Assembly (NCBI GenBank): GCA_045532175.1
Contig: JAZSFK010000049.1
Span: forward strand, 6,144-70,143
Source: Fimenecus sp045532175
GTDB taxonomy: Bacteria; Bacillota; Clostridia; Oscillospirales; Acutalibacteraceae
Direction: 5' to 3'
DNA: 64,000 nt
In this document: positions 16,672 through 24,807 of the stretch, one piece after another
Layout: each line of letters begins with the position of its first letter
Position numbering within the stretch: the first letter of the stretch is position 1
The notes under the pieces: model-generated
Seen by the model: only the letters and a program-made list of their open reading frames with translations
Told to the model about the DNA's origin: nothing
The model's database searches: none
Position numbers and translations under genes: made by a program

Positions 16672-17169
16672 TTATGCAAATAAAGTTGGTATATAAGAAG
16701 CGGACATAATAATGTTTGCAATCAGCACGCCAAGTGCGATAACCGGCACTGCTCTTTTAAAGGGAATGTCAAGAAGTGCTGCCATCAAAGCACCTGTCCA
16801 TCCACCCGTACCGGGAAGCGGGATTGCAACGAAGAGAAGAAGTCCCCATGACTTGTACTTTAAAATCTTATCCTTATTCTTGTCTGCTTTTGCCTCAAAC
16901 TTATGAATAATCTTATCAAAGAAGCTCCAGCGACGAAGAAATACAAAAATTTTTTTTATAAAAAGAACAATAAACGGAATCGGAAGCATATTTCCGATAT
17001 AGCAAATTATAAAAGCTGTTATAAACGGAATCCCCAAAATTGCTGATGCAATCATACCGCCACGGCATTCCAGCACGGGAAACAGTGAAATTATAAAGGT
17101 TATTAACTCTGCCGGTATATTGTGTTGGCTTAAAAAGGCTGTAAATGTTTCAACAATCTGTTCAACCAT
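16672..17169 (-). CDS. Small multidrug-export-like membrane protein (COG2426 type)
   Basis: 165-residue integral membrane protein. ISLFPVLECRGGMIASAILG near residue 30, a central basic loop (KFEAKADKNKDKI) and VAIPLPGTGGWTGALMAALL near residue 115 match the family annotated as putative small multi-drug export protein. The transport role is weakly supported even in the family. GGAGGT precedes ATG 17169. The start overlaps the last eight bases of the upstream NUDIX gene, so the two are translationally coupled. Confidence 0.8.
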   Translation of the reverse strand: MVEQIVETFTAFLSQHNIPAELITFIISLFPVLECRGGMIASAILGIPFITAFIICYIGNMLPIPFIVLFIKKIFVFLRRWSFFDKIIHKFEAKADKNKDKILKYKSWGLLLFVAIPLPGTGGWTGALMAALLDIPFKRAVPVIALGVLIANIIMSASYIPTLFA

Positions 17170-17905
17170 TGGTGGTTACCTCCATCTTTAAAAGATAATC
17201 ATTGGCTTTGCGAAGCATTTGCTTATCATTTGGGAATTTAAGAGCATTCATAGCCTTGTCAAATTTAAGCCACAAATATTCCTCAATTTCCTCACGTTGA
17301 ATTGTTGTGGTCGTGTCGTCAGTTGTTGCAAGGAAAATCACAACCTGCTTTTCAATACGACCCTGAATAGAATATTCTGAACGGAAGCGGAAATCAGGCA
17401 AGAAGCGAATTCTTATACCTGCCTCCTCAAGCACCTCACGATAGGCTGTTTCCTTTTCATTTTCACCGCGTTCAATATGACCTTTAGGGAATCCCCAGTT
17501 AGCACTACGTTTGTTCTTTATAAGTAAAAATCTTACGTCACCATTGATGATGCGATAAACAATTGCACCGCAAGAACTTTCATAAAGACAAGAAATCTCA
17601 TAAGTCCCCTCTTTTTCCGCAAATGCAACAGCATCCTCAATCTGATGAATTATGAAGCGTTTGCTTTTTGGTGCAACCACCAGAAAAACTCCGCCCATTT
17701 CTTTTCTTTTGATTACGGCAATAACACGACCCTCAAAAACTCGGACTCTGTGTGTTACCCCCATAATGTAAGCACCCTTGACAGGCGAATGTGGGTCAAG
17801 ACCACTCTCCACCATACCGAAATTCAAATCATAAGAGATATTCCTTTCTCTGTCAAAGGAGTGCATAGGCTTGGTAACTCGTACCCTTACATATTTACCT
17901 AACAT
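17162..17905 (-). CDS. NUDIX hydrolase with degenerate inorganic-pyrophosphatase-like N-terminal domain
   Basis: About 247 residues. The C-terminal half carries a complete Nudix box, GHIERGENEKETAYREVLEE followed by AGI, so diphosphate hydrolysis (ApnA- or NTP-like substrates) is likely. The N-terminal half lines up with family I soluble pyrophosphatase: VRVRVTKPMHSFDRERNI then SYDLNFGMVESG (compare YP-NYGY-PG), IMGVTHRVRVFEGRVIAVIKRK and FLVVAPKSKRF. The metal-binding DGDPxDV stretch is replaced by LDPHSPVKGAY, so pyrophosphatase activity is probably lost. ATG 17905 is chosen because GGGAG lies eight bases upstream; upstream TTG codons are less likely. Coupled to the small membrane protein gene downstream. 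Confidence 0.8.
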   Translation of the reverse strand: MLGKYVRVRVTKPMHSFDRERNISYDLNFGMVESGLDPHSPVKGAYIMGVTHRVRVFEGRVIAVIKRKEMGGVFLVVAPKSKRFIIHQIEDAVAFAEKEGTYEISCLYESSCGAIVYRIINGDVRFLLIKNKRSANWGFPKGHIERGENEKETAYREVLEEAGIRIRFLPDFRFRSEYSIQGRIEKQVVIFLATTDDTTTTIQREEIEEYLWLKFDKAMNALKFPNDKQMLRKANDYLLKMEVTTNG

Positions 17906-18122
17906 AACCTTTTCTCCCGGAAACATTGGTGACTTTTTCACCAACAAAACTAAAACTGTCTATCATTATACATATTTTTTCTTCATCTTGCAAGTATTAC
18001 ATAATTATTTGTCCGAAAAATGTTATATTTTATTATTATTTCGAAAAAAGTCATTGTGATTTTTAAGGTTATGTTGTAAAATATATTTGATTATTTTAGT
18101 TTTTTGGGGGAGGATGAAAAGA

Positions 18123-18569
18123 ATGTCTGATAAGCAATTCAGTTCCACATTGGACGAATTTGAGCCACTTTTTTTCTCGTCCTCTCAGGACAATGGGGAA
18201 AATGATATTTTTAGTTCTTCATCCCTTGATGACGTTGAGAATAACGAGGCTTTTTCTTCCTTTTCCAACTCCTGCGAACAGCAGGAAACTGAAAAGGATG
18301 CTGTGACTGTCGACCGTGTAAGACAGGAAATTGTTTATGAGGATATTGCACAGATTTATGATTCCCTGTCCCTTGATGAAAAGAAAAAGCATCCGAAGAA
18401 AAAACACCACACATTGAGAAATATTTTTATAATTCTGTTGTGCCTTGCTGTCCTTGGTGCTGGAGTGTGGGTTTACTGCAATTATTCCGCAACTGTAATT
18501 GATATTTTTTATACTGTCAAGGATTATGTTTTGTCCCTTGTTGCAAGTATAAAAGAACGTATACAATAA
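18123..18569 (+). CDS. Small acidic/serine-rich tail protein with one C-terminal membrane helix
   Basis: 148 residues, no named family recognised. Residues 1-60 are acidic and serine-rich with repeated short motifs (PLFFSSSQD, DIFSSSSLDD, EAFSSFSNSCE). These resemble the DIYSNS-type motifs of the protein at 14748-16592. A lysine/histidine patch (KKKHPKKKHH) precedes one transmembrane helix (about 103-122), leaving a short outside tail. ATG 18123 is chosen because GGGGGAGG at 18106-18113 is nine bases upstream; ATG 18114 abuts it. The GH51 gene starts 23 bases downstream, so they may be co-transcribed. Confidence 0.65.
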   Translation: MSDKQFSSTLDEFEPLFFSSSQDNGENDIFSSSSLDDVENNEAFSSFSNSCEQQETEKDAVTVDRVRQEIVYEDIAQIYDSLSLDEKKKHPKKKHHTLRNIFIILLCLAVLGAGVWVYCNYSATVIDIFYTVKDYVLSLVASIKERIQ

Positions 18570-18592
18570 CCCGATAAAGGTGGTTTTACTTT

Positions 18593-20092
18593 ATGAAAAA
18601 AGCAAAGATGTCACTTGTATCTGAATTTACAGGTGCAAAAATTGATGAAAGAATTTATGGTTCGTTTATCGAGCATTTAGGTCGTGCGGTTTACGGCGGT
18701 ATTTTTGAGCCTGACCATCCGACTGCTGACGAAGACGGTTTCCGTAAAGATGTTATTGAAAAGGTAAAGAAACTCAATGTACCAGTTGTCCGTTATCCCG
18801 GTGGTAACTTTGTTTCAGGCTATAACTGGGAGGATGGTGTTGGTCCTGTTGAAAACAGACCTCGTAAGCTTGAACTTGCGTGGGGTGTTACCGAACCCAA
18901 TCTTTTTGGTACAAATGAATTTGCAAAATGGTGTCAAAAAGCAAACACTTCACCCATGATGGCTGTAAATCTTGGTCTTCGTGGCCCTGAGGAAGCAAGA
19001 AATCTTGTTGAATACTGTAATCATAAGAGTGGCAGTTATTGGAGTGACCTTCGTCGTTCACACGGCTATGAAGAACCACATAATATCAAGCTCTGGTGCT
19101 TGGGTAACGAAATGGACGGCGATTGGCAAATAGGTCACAAGACCGCTGTTGAATATGGAAGAACTGCTGCTGAAGCTTCTAAGGTTATGAAATGGACTGA
19201 CCCGACAATTGAAACTGTGCTTTGCGGTAGTGCATCTCGTGATATGCCAACTTTCGGTGAATGGGAAGCAACAACTCTTGACCTTGCCTATGATAAGGTT
19301 GACTATCTTTCACTTCACATCTATTTCGGTAATCACGAGAACGACACACCCTCATTCCTTGCAAAGAATATGAAAATGGATGAGTTTATTAAATCAGTTA
19401 TCTGCATCTGCGACTATATTAAAGCTAAAAAGCGTTCAAAGCATACAGTCAATCTTTCATTTGATGAATGGAATGTATGGTATCATTCCAATGGTGCACC
19501 TTATGAAAAATGGAGTACTGCACCTCATCAGCTTGAAGATATCTATAACTTTGAAGATGCACTTTTAGTTGCTCTTATGCTTATGACACTTCTTAAAAAT
19601 GCAGACAGAGTTAAAATTGGTTGTCTTGCACAGCTTGTAAATGTTATTGCTCCTATTATGACCGAAAACGGTGGTGCATGTTGGGAACAGACAATTTTCT
19701 ATCCGTTTATGCATCTTTCAAATTATGGCCGTGGTTACACACTTGAGTCCCGTGTAATTTCACCAAAGCACGATACAAAGGAATTTACAGATGTACCCGA
19801 CATTGAATCAATCGCAACTATCAGCGAGGATAAGGAAAATCTTACAATCTTTGCGGTCAACAGAAATATGGATGAGGATATTCTCTTTGATGTTTCTCTT
19901 CTTGATTTTGAAAACTTTGAAATTTTGGAGCACATCGAAATGAGTGGTTACGGAATCAAGGAAGAAAACAGCGCAATTCACACTCCTGTTAAGCCATTCA
20001 AGGCAGAAAAACCACAGTTTGACGGTAAAAACCTTACAGTCAATCTTAAATCTCTCTCTTGGAATGTAATTAGACTTGCAAAAAGAAAATAA
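18593..20092 (+). CDS. abfA: Alpha-L-arabinofuranosidase, GH51
   Basis: Retaining arabinofuranosidase that removes arabinose side chains from arabinoxylan or arabinan fragments. It is 499 residues with no signal peptide, hence cytoplasmic. GH51 landmarks are YGSFIEHLGRAVYGGIFEP at residues 20-40, VVRYPGGNFVSGYNWEDG near 65, the acid/base glutamate in LWCLGNEMDGDWQIGH near 173, and the nucleophile glutamate in LSFDEWNVWYH near 293. The C-terminal beta-sandwich ends ...SLSWNVIRLAK. It would act on oligosaccharides after import, for which the GPH transporters elsewhere in the window are candidates (inference). Confidence 0.95.
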   Translation: MKKAKMSLVSEFTGAKIDERIYGSFIEHLGRAVYGGIFEPDHPTADEDGFRKDVIEKVKKLNVPVVRYPGGNFVSGYNWEDGVGPVENRPRKLELAWGVTEPNLFGTNEFAKWCQKANTSPMMAVNLGLRGPEEARNLVEYCNHKSGSYWSDLRRSHGYEEPHNIKLWCLGNEMDGDWQIGHKTAVEYGRTAAEASKVMKWTDPTIETVLCGSASRDMPTFGEWEATTLDLAYDKVDYLSLHIYFGNHENDTPSFLAKNMKMDEFIKSVICICDYIKAKKRSKHTVNLSFDEWNVWYHSNGAPYEKWSTAPHQLEDIYNFEDALLVALMLMTLLKNADRVKIGCLAQLVNVIAPIMTENGGACWEQTIFYPFMHLSNYGRGYTLESRVISPKHDTKEFTDVPDIESIATISEDKENLTIFAVNRNMDEDILFDVSLLDFENFEILEHIEMSGYGIKEENSAIHTPVKPFKAEKPQFDGKNLTVNLKSLSWNVIRLAKRK

Positions 20093-20134
20093 TTGTAGTA
20101 CAATATAGAAAGTTAATTTAGAAAGAGTGATTTT

Positions 20135-20914
20135 ATGGCTACAAAATGTCCTTCCTGTGGACGAAGCTTAAAAGTTTGGGAATTTAAAGCAGAATGTCCC
20201 GGCTGCGGTGCTAATATTCCTAACCATCAATGGGAGAAACGCTTGTCAGACGACGCTGACATTGCTGAACACGCATTTGCAAAAATGCACTATAAAACAA
20301 AGAATTTTAAGTCTGCAGTTTTTGGTTCAAAACTTCGTATTGCTCGTCTTGTGCTTACATTTGCTCCACTTATTGCACTTGTTCTTCCACTTTACAATTT
20401 CACGCTCAATCTTCCATTCCGTAGCGGTAATGAGTCAATCTCGTTTTTGACATTTATTCTCAATTACCTTCTCAAGGTGGATATCGGAAGCGTAATTACC
20501 CTTATGGGTGGCGAAGTTTTAGGCAAGGCAGTTACAATGGTCGTAATCGCTTGTGTACTTTTACTTCTTGCAGTTGTATTTGGTGTTCTTAACTTCTTTG
20601 TGATTCTTTTTTCAGGATTTAAACTGAAATACAAATTCAACATTATTCTCAATGTACTCGCAACACTTTGTTGGTCAGTGGCAACAGTATTCTTTACACA
20701 GTTCACATCTGCTTGTACAACTCTTGGTGGCGGAATTGTTACAGAATGTAGTCTTGGCTTTGGCTTTATCATCGGAACAGTCCTCTTTATCGTAAATGTT
20801 GCTATGAATGTTATTGTTGGTAAAGGACTCAAAAAACAGATGGCAGAGCAACCTAATGAAGAGCAGTTTATCGAAAATGAAATTGCAGAACTCAGAACCG
20901 GAAACAAAAAATAA
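20135..20914 (+). CDS. Zinc-ribbon multi-pass membrane protein
   Basis: 259 residues, function unknown. A four-cysteine zinc ribbon at the extreme N-terminus (KCPSCGRSLKVWEFKAECPG, CGAN) is followed by a charged linker. About four hydrophobic segments come next (near 67-88, 100-118, 135-165, 175-195 and 205-225, not all certain), then an acidic C-terminal tail. It is one of three N-terminal zinc-ribbon membrane proteins within 9 kb. An AT-rich promoter-like stretch precedes it, with GAAAGAG as ribosome site. I do not recognise a family. Confidence 0.7.
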   Translation: MATKCPSCGRSLKVWEFKAECPGCGANIPNHQWEKRLSDDADIAEHAFAKMHYKTKNFKSAVFGSKLRIARLVLTFAPLIALVLPLYNFTLNLPFRSGNESISFLTFILNYLLKVDIGSVITLMGGEVLGKAVTMVVIACVLLLLAVVFGVLNFFVILFSGFKLKYKFNIILNVLATLCWSVATVFFTQFTSACTTLGGGIVTECSLGFGFIIGTVLFIVNVAMNVIVGKGLKKQMAEQPNEEQFIENEIAELRTGNKK

Positions 20915-20933
20915 TTATTCATAATAAAATTTG

Positions 20934-20965
20934 TCCCTCTCGTATATTCTACGGGAGGGATTTTT
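20934..20965 (+). terminator. Intrinsic terminator overlapping the next gene's ribosome site
   Basis: TCCCTCTCGTA (20934-20944) pairs with TACGGGAGGGA (20950-20960), and five T residues lead straight into ATG 20966. The GGAGGG ribosome site of the next gene lies in the 3' arm. Confidence 0.85.
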
Positions 20966-21724
20966 ATGTGGGTAAAGGCAATGCCGTTACATAGATTAAC
21001 AAGTATTCTATCAATCATTCTTGCAATAATCATCGCCTTGGGAATAATTATGGGGAATTATGTTTCCGCCTCTGTTTCAACGAAAAAACTACCAATCTAC
21101 GGGGTTGAAACAAACGAAAAGAAGATTGCAATAACCTTTGACGCCGCCTGGACAAATCAGGATACTGAGGAAATTATTAAAATACTGGAAAAACATAATG
21201 CAAAGGCAACATTTTTTATTGTGGGTGACTGGGCGGAAAAATTTCCCGAAAGTGTAAAAGCGTTTTTTGATGCGGGACACACCATAGCAAACCATTCTGA
21301 TACACATAAGGCATTTTCCAAATGTTCAAGAAATGAAATTAAAGAAGAAATTGAAAACTGCAACAAAAAACTTGAAGCCATTACAGGGCAGAAAGTAACA
21401 CTTGTCCGTGCACCGTCCGGCGATTACACTGACCAGAGTATTGAAGTGGCAAAAAGCCTTGGAATGTACACAATTCAATGGGATTGCGACAGCCTTGACT
21501 ACACAAAAATTTCTGTTGACGAGATTGTAAATCGTGTTGTGAAAGGCACAAAAAACGGTTCAATTATCCTTTTTCATAACGGAGTGGAAAACACCGCACC
21601 GGCACTTGACAGAATCCTTACTGAATTTACAAAGCAAGGCTATACCTTTGTTTCCGTTGAGAATTTAATCTACAAAGAAAACTACTCCATTGACCACACA
21701 GGAAGACAGTATAAAAATAAATAA
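20966..21724 (+). CDS. Polysaccharide deacetylase (NodB fold), PdaB-like
   Basis: 252-residue membrane-anchored NodB-domain protein. One N-terminal helix (about 12-36) precedes the catalytic domain, which begins EKKIAITFDAAW (motif 1, TFDD variant with alanine). It continues with HTIANHSDTH (zinc-binding H-x-x-x-H), LVRAPSGDY (motif 3) and IQWDCDSLDY. Overall it resembles PdaB-type sporulation deacetylases of Firmicutes, which act on cell-wall or cortex glycans. The second aspartate of the TFDD motif is replaced (TFDAAW), as in many PdaB relatives, so activity is uncertain. The ribosome site is buried in the preceding terminator hairpin. Confidence 0.88.
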   Translation: MWVKAMPLHRLTSILSIILAIIIALGIIMGNYVSASVSTKKLPIYGVETNEKKIAITFDAAWTNQDTEEIIKILEKHNAKATFFIVGDWAEKFPESVKAFFDAGHTIANHSDTHKAFSKCSRNEIKEEIENCNKKLEAITGQKVTLVRAPSGDYTDQSIEVAKSLGMYTIQWDCDSLDYTKISVDEIVNRVVKGTKNGSIILFHNGVENTAPALDRILTEFTKQGYTFVSVENLIYKENYSIDHTGRQYKNK

Positions 21725-21733
21725 CACTTTCAA

Positions 21734-21758
21734 AAACACCCTCTGCAACAGGGTGTTT
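21734..21758 (+). terminator. Intrinsic terminator
   Basis: AAACACCCT and AGGGTGTTT are separated by a seven-base loop, after the deacetylase gene. The T-run is weak (TTTCACTTTG). Confidence 0.75.
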
Positions 21759-21887
21759 CACTTTGTCTTTATATAAAACATATCTGCGTATATGGTAATA
21801 ATAAAGACTTGTGAAAAATTTTATGGTGTGTTATACTGTTTGTATGTGAATAAAAGCAACTATGCTTTTTATGTTGGAGGAAAAAGA

Positions 21888-23048
21888 ATGGAATATCAAA
21901 ATGCAAGTTTCTGCCCTAAATGTGGCAGAAAACTCTCACCAAACGAAAAATTCTGTATGGGTTGTGGTGCGGAAAACACTGTAAATTACGTTGCACCTGT
22001 AATTACACCATCATTTGATATGCCCGATGATGAGCCAACACAGGTTGTGCCACCACAGATGGATGTTCAGGACGATATGGCTACACAGGTTATTCCGCCA
22101 CTTTTTGAAAATCAGGAACAAATACCACCTCAAAACGTAGCACCACAGTATGGATATAATCAGGCATACAACGAGCCTGTACAAGCTCCACCATATATGG
22201 GTATGCCAAACAATAACATTCCCCCAATGCCACCGCAGAAAAAGAAATCAAGTAAGGGACTTGTTATTGCCCTTATTATCGTAATTGTACTTGCACTTGT
22301 TGGCGTTTTAGTTGCGTTAATTGCAACTCATACAATCTGCATAAGCCATGAATGGGAAGAAGCAACCTGTACAACCCCAAAAACCTGTATTTATTGCGAT
22401 AAAACCGAGGGTGGTATTGCAGGTCATAAATGGCAGGATGCAACCTGTACAACTCCTAAAACCTGTTCTGTATGTAAAACTGAAAAAGGTGAACCTATCG
22501 GCCATATTGAAGGTAATTGGGAGATTTCCGTGGAGTCAACTTTGACGGAAAAGGGATTAGAGGCTCTTCTTTGTGCTAACTGCGGACAAAAGCTTGACGA
22601 ACGTAGTGTCCCTGTCAAGACAGCAACTGTTGACGGTCGTTCGTTCAATTTCAAAGATGATGAATTTGTTAATTGGTTGGAGTCAATTTCCACACTGGAG
22701 GTTGGCGCTTTAAATGAAACAGACGAAAACGGAAATAATTTCTATCCCCTTTTAGGCCCTGACGGCGAAGCAGGTGCTTTGCTTCTGACCCACGACGAGG
22801 ATAACGGAAACGTTAACTGCATAATGATATATTTCGAAAATGATGATACTCTTGCTGCTGCATCCGTTGGCTTTATCGGTGAGGAAATAGGCACATATTT
22901 CGATGCTTACAATGCTGCGGAATATATTCTTTACGACTTAACATACTCAAAGGATTCTATGACCGCCATGATGCTTTCCATCGATGATACTATGACCTGT
23001 GCGGTGCTTTGCCCTACAGCAATCCTTTCAGAAATCCAGTCAGCATAA
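21888..23048 (+). CDS. Zinc-ribbon single-pass membrane protein with cysteine-rich ectodomain repeats
   Basis: 386 residues. An N-terminal zinc ribbon (FCPKCGRKLSPNEKFCMGCG) leads to a Gln/Pro-rich linker with TQVVPP and TQVIPP repeats, a lysine patch and one transmembrane helix (near 123-145). Outside the membrane are two tandem copies of a HEWEEATCTTPKTCIYC / HKWQDATCTTPKTCSVC motif, each ending GH. This is a repeat common in clostridial surface proteins. They are followed by a globular domain of about 200 residues with no family I recognise. ATG 21888 follows GGAGG (21876-21880); the frame is open 32 codons upstream but has no ribosome site there. Confidence 0.78.
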   Translation: MEYQNASFCPKCGRKLSPNEKFCMGCGAENTVNYVAPVITPSFDMPDDEPTQVVPPQMDVQDDMATQVIPPLFENQEQIPPQNVAPQYGYNQAYNEPVQAPPYMGMPNNNIPPMPPQKKKSSKGLVIALIIVIVLALVGVLVALIATHTICISHEWEEATCTTPKTCIYCDKTEGGIAGHKWQDATCTTPKTCSVCKTEKGEPIGHIEGNWEISVESTLTEKGLEALLCANCGQKLDERSVPVKTATVDGRSFNFKDDEFVNWLESISTLEVGALNETDENGNNFYPLLGPDGEAGALLLTHDEDNGNVNCIMIYFENDDTLAAASVGFIGEEIGTYFDAYNAAEYILYDLTYSKDSMTAMMLSIDDTMTCAVLCPTAILSEIQSA

Positions 23049-23087
23049 ATACTGTGCAGATATCAAAGCAAGATGCGTTTAGTTTGA

Positions 23088-23124
23088 AAAAAGTCTTTTG
23101 TCTGATGGACAAAAGACTTTTTTC
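23088..23124. terminator. Bidirectional intrinsic terminator
   Basis: AAAAAAGTCTTTTGTC and GACAAAAGACTTTTTT form a 16-base stem around a TGATG loop, between convergent genes. Confidence 0.92.
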
Positions 23125-23156
23125 ATGTGTTTGTACTCCAATTTTGAACCCTTAAT

Positions 23157-24179
23157 TCATCTTGAATATTCTGATACAGAATGAGCAATATTTTCATTAT
23201 CTCTGTACTCTTTACGTGATATAAGATGCATACCCAAACTATCACAAATTTCATCGAGGTTATTTAAATCACTATACATTCTGCAATCTTTAAGAATTTC
23301 AAGTGTTTCTTTTTCTGTAAATCCAAAGGGTTCTAAAATTCTGTGTTGTCGCATAAATGCATTATTTCTTGAAACAACAATAAATCTGCCGTCGTCCGTC
23401 AATATTCTCGCAACTTCTTTTAATGTTTCAATAAATTCTCTTGATTCATCCAGTCCACAAGCAGTACAAATTGTTTTAAATGATTTATCTTTGAAAGGTA
23501 AATACCAAAAATTTGCACATACAGGGATGATATTTTTCTTTTGATATTTTGCAATGCCTAAAGCATTTCCAAGACAATCAAAACCTATATCGACAGTATA
23601 TAAATCACAATCATTTGACATATACAATGCAACTGAAGCAGTTCCGCCACCCGCACCTGTTGCTAATTCTAATATTTTATCAGTTGGTTCTTTACAAACT
23701 AATTCACCAAAGTAACGATACCTGTCCCAAAGAGAGCCTGTTCCATTGATTTTAGTTACTGTTCTTTTCTCACCTATACTCTTTTCATTAAACTTCTCAA
23801 AAGCTTCAATTTGTTTATTGGTTATATTTCCGCTTTTATCACCTGTAATCCATACATCTGTTTCTTTTTGCTTATATGAATCAAAAGCCTTTAAAATATT
23901 TTCTTTTGTTCCGTGTATTTCTTTTATATATTTGAGATAAACTTCGTTCCAATCAGCAACATTATCTCTTTCAATTTCTTCATAAATTTTTGAAATTACA
24001 TCAGGATGTTCCCAAAAGATAATTTCAATAAGTTCACGACTCCAATCGGGGTTTGTCTTTTCAGGAAGCAAAATAGGAACTCCTTTTATTACAGAGTAAC
24101 ATTCTTTCCCATCAATTGAAACAAGCTCGTTATTATTTAAAATCAATTCTTTGTGGCTTTGTGGTGCAACAAAAATCAT
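23157..24179 (-). CDS. SAM-dependent methyltransferase with Trm112-like N-terminus
   Basis: 340-residue class I methyltransferase. The first 50 residues (HKELILNNNELVSIDGKECY then SVIKGVPILLPE) resemble a Trm112-type domain without its cysteines. A helical region follows. Motif I is ILELATGAGGGTASVALY near residue 168. The acidic end of strand 2 is YTVDIGFD, and the later motif is LTDDGRFIVVSRNN. The substrate is unknown (small molecule or nucleic acid cannot be told apart). Its start codon overlaps the stop of the four-helix-bundle gene (ATGA), so it is translated from the same mRNA. Confidence 0.8.
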   Translation of the reverse strand: MIFVAPQSHKELILNNNELVSIDGKECYSVIKGVPILLPEKTNPDWSRELIEIIFWEHPDVISKIYEEIERDNVADWNEVYLKYIKEIHGTKENILKAFDSYKQKETDVWITGDKSGNITNKQIEAFEKFNEKSIGEKRTVTKINGTGSLWDRYRYFGELVCKEPTDKILELATGAGGGTASVALYMSNDCDLYTVDIGFDCLGNALGIAKYQKKNIIPVCANFWYLPFKDKSFKTICTACGLDESREFIETLKEVARILTDDGRFIVVSRNNAFMRQHRILEPFGFTEKETLEILKDCRMYSDLNNLDEICDSLGMHLISRKEYRDNENIAHSVSEYSR

Positions 24180-24547
24180 TTCATATTCTCCTTAGTAACC
24201 ATTTTCTTTTCAATAGTTATACAAGAAGATGTCAGCATTCTCTGAATTCTACCACAAAGGTTTCTGTATCTTTTGAATATTGCTTCATCAATGGAGTTGT
24301 TTGAGTATAAAAGCTTTAACCAACTTTCAGTTTCAACACATTCTTTTCGAGCAATTTTAAATTTGGAAAGCATATCAGGTAAGCTTTGAGGATATTGAGC
24401 TTCTGAAATATTTGCAAAAACACTTGAGGAAGATTTCTTGATTTGAAATATTATATTAGAGTTGTCTTTTCTCTCTAAATTCTCACATAATTTCTCAATT
24501 TCAACTGCTAATTCTTCAGAATATTTCATTAAAGGATTATCTTTCAT
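24176..24547 (-). CDS. Four-helix-bundle protein (S23/IVP, Avd-like family)
   Basis: About 123 residues, predominantly helical. The pattern MKYSEELAVEIEKLCENL, FQIKKSSSSVFANISEAQ and KFKIARKECVETESWLKLLY is that of the four-helix-bundle family first found in 23S rRNA intervening sequences. The same fold is used by accessory variability determinant (Avd) proteins of diversity-generating retroelements. Here it is not within rRNA, and no reverse transcriptase is nearby. ATG 24547 follows GAGGTG (24555-24560); the open frame continues upstream without a start signal. The next gene, a methyltransferase, overlaps by four bases. A dense hairpin array lies directly upstream. Confidence 0.85.
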   Translation of the reverse strand: MKDNPLMKYSEELAVEIEKLCENLERKDNSNIIFQIKKSSSSVFANISEAQYPQSLPDMLSKFKIARKECVETESWLKLLYSNNSIDEAIFKRYRNLCGRIQRMLTSSCITIEKKMVTKENMK

Positions 24548-24566
24548 AATAATCACCTCAAAAAGA

Positions 24567-24595
24567 ATTATATCAACTAAAAATAAAAAAATCAA
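24567..24595 (-). promoter_or_regulatory. Promoter of the four-helix-bundle/methyltransferase operon
   Basis: On the minus strand TTGATT (24595-24590) and TATAAT (24572-24567) are 17 bases apart. The -35 box is the last part of the first hairpin of the array plus its T-run. Confidence 0.7.
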
Positions 24596-24804
24596 GGCGT
24601 GAGCCTTGAACGTAATCCGTCAAAGACGGCATGTAATCACAACGGAGTTGTGACTGTAATTATTTTCGTATGAAAATGTATGTAATCCGAAATTCATTTC
24701 GGTATGTAATCAATCCGAAGGAAAATGCACCTGCGGTGATGCCATACACGCTTCGCGTGATTACATTCGCCTGACGGCGATTACATACCAATCCTTCGGA
24801 TTGG
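24592..24804. repeat. Array of about nine short hairpins joined by TGTAAT/ATTACA linkers
   Basis: Successive perfect stem-loops occur at 24592-24609, 24617-24629, 24638-24652, 24662-24677, 24687-24702, 24728-24738, 24747-24759, 24767-24780 and 24788-24804. Stems are 4-7 bp with 2-4 base loops. In the left half each is followed by (C)ATGTAAT or TATGTAAT. In the right half the linker is ATTACAT, so the two halves are inverted relative to each other. Stem sequences differ from unit to unit. CAATCCGAAGGA at 24711 is also the inverse of TCCTTCGGATTG near 24793. No open reading frame is present. It lies between a CAU tRNA and the four-helix-bundle gene. Confidence 0.8.
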
Positions 24805-24807
24805 ATA

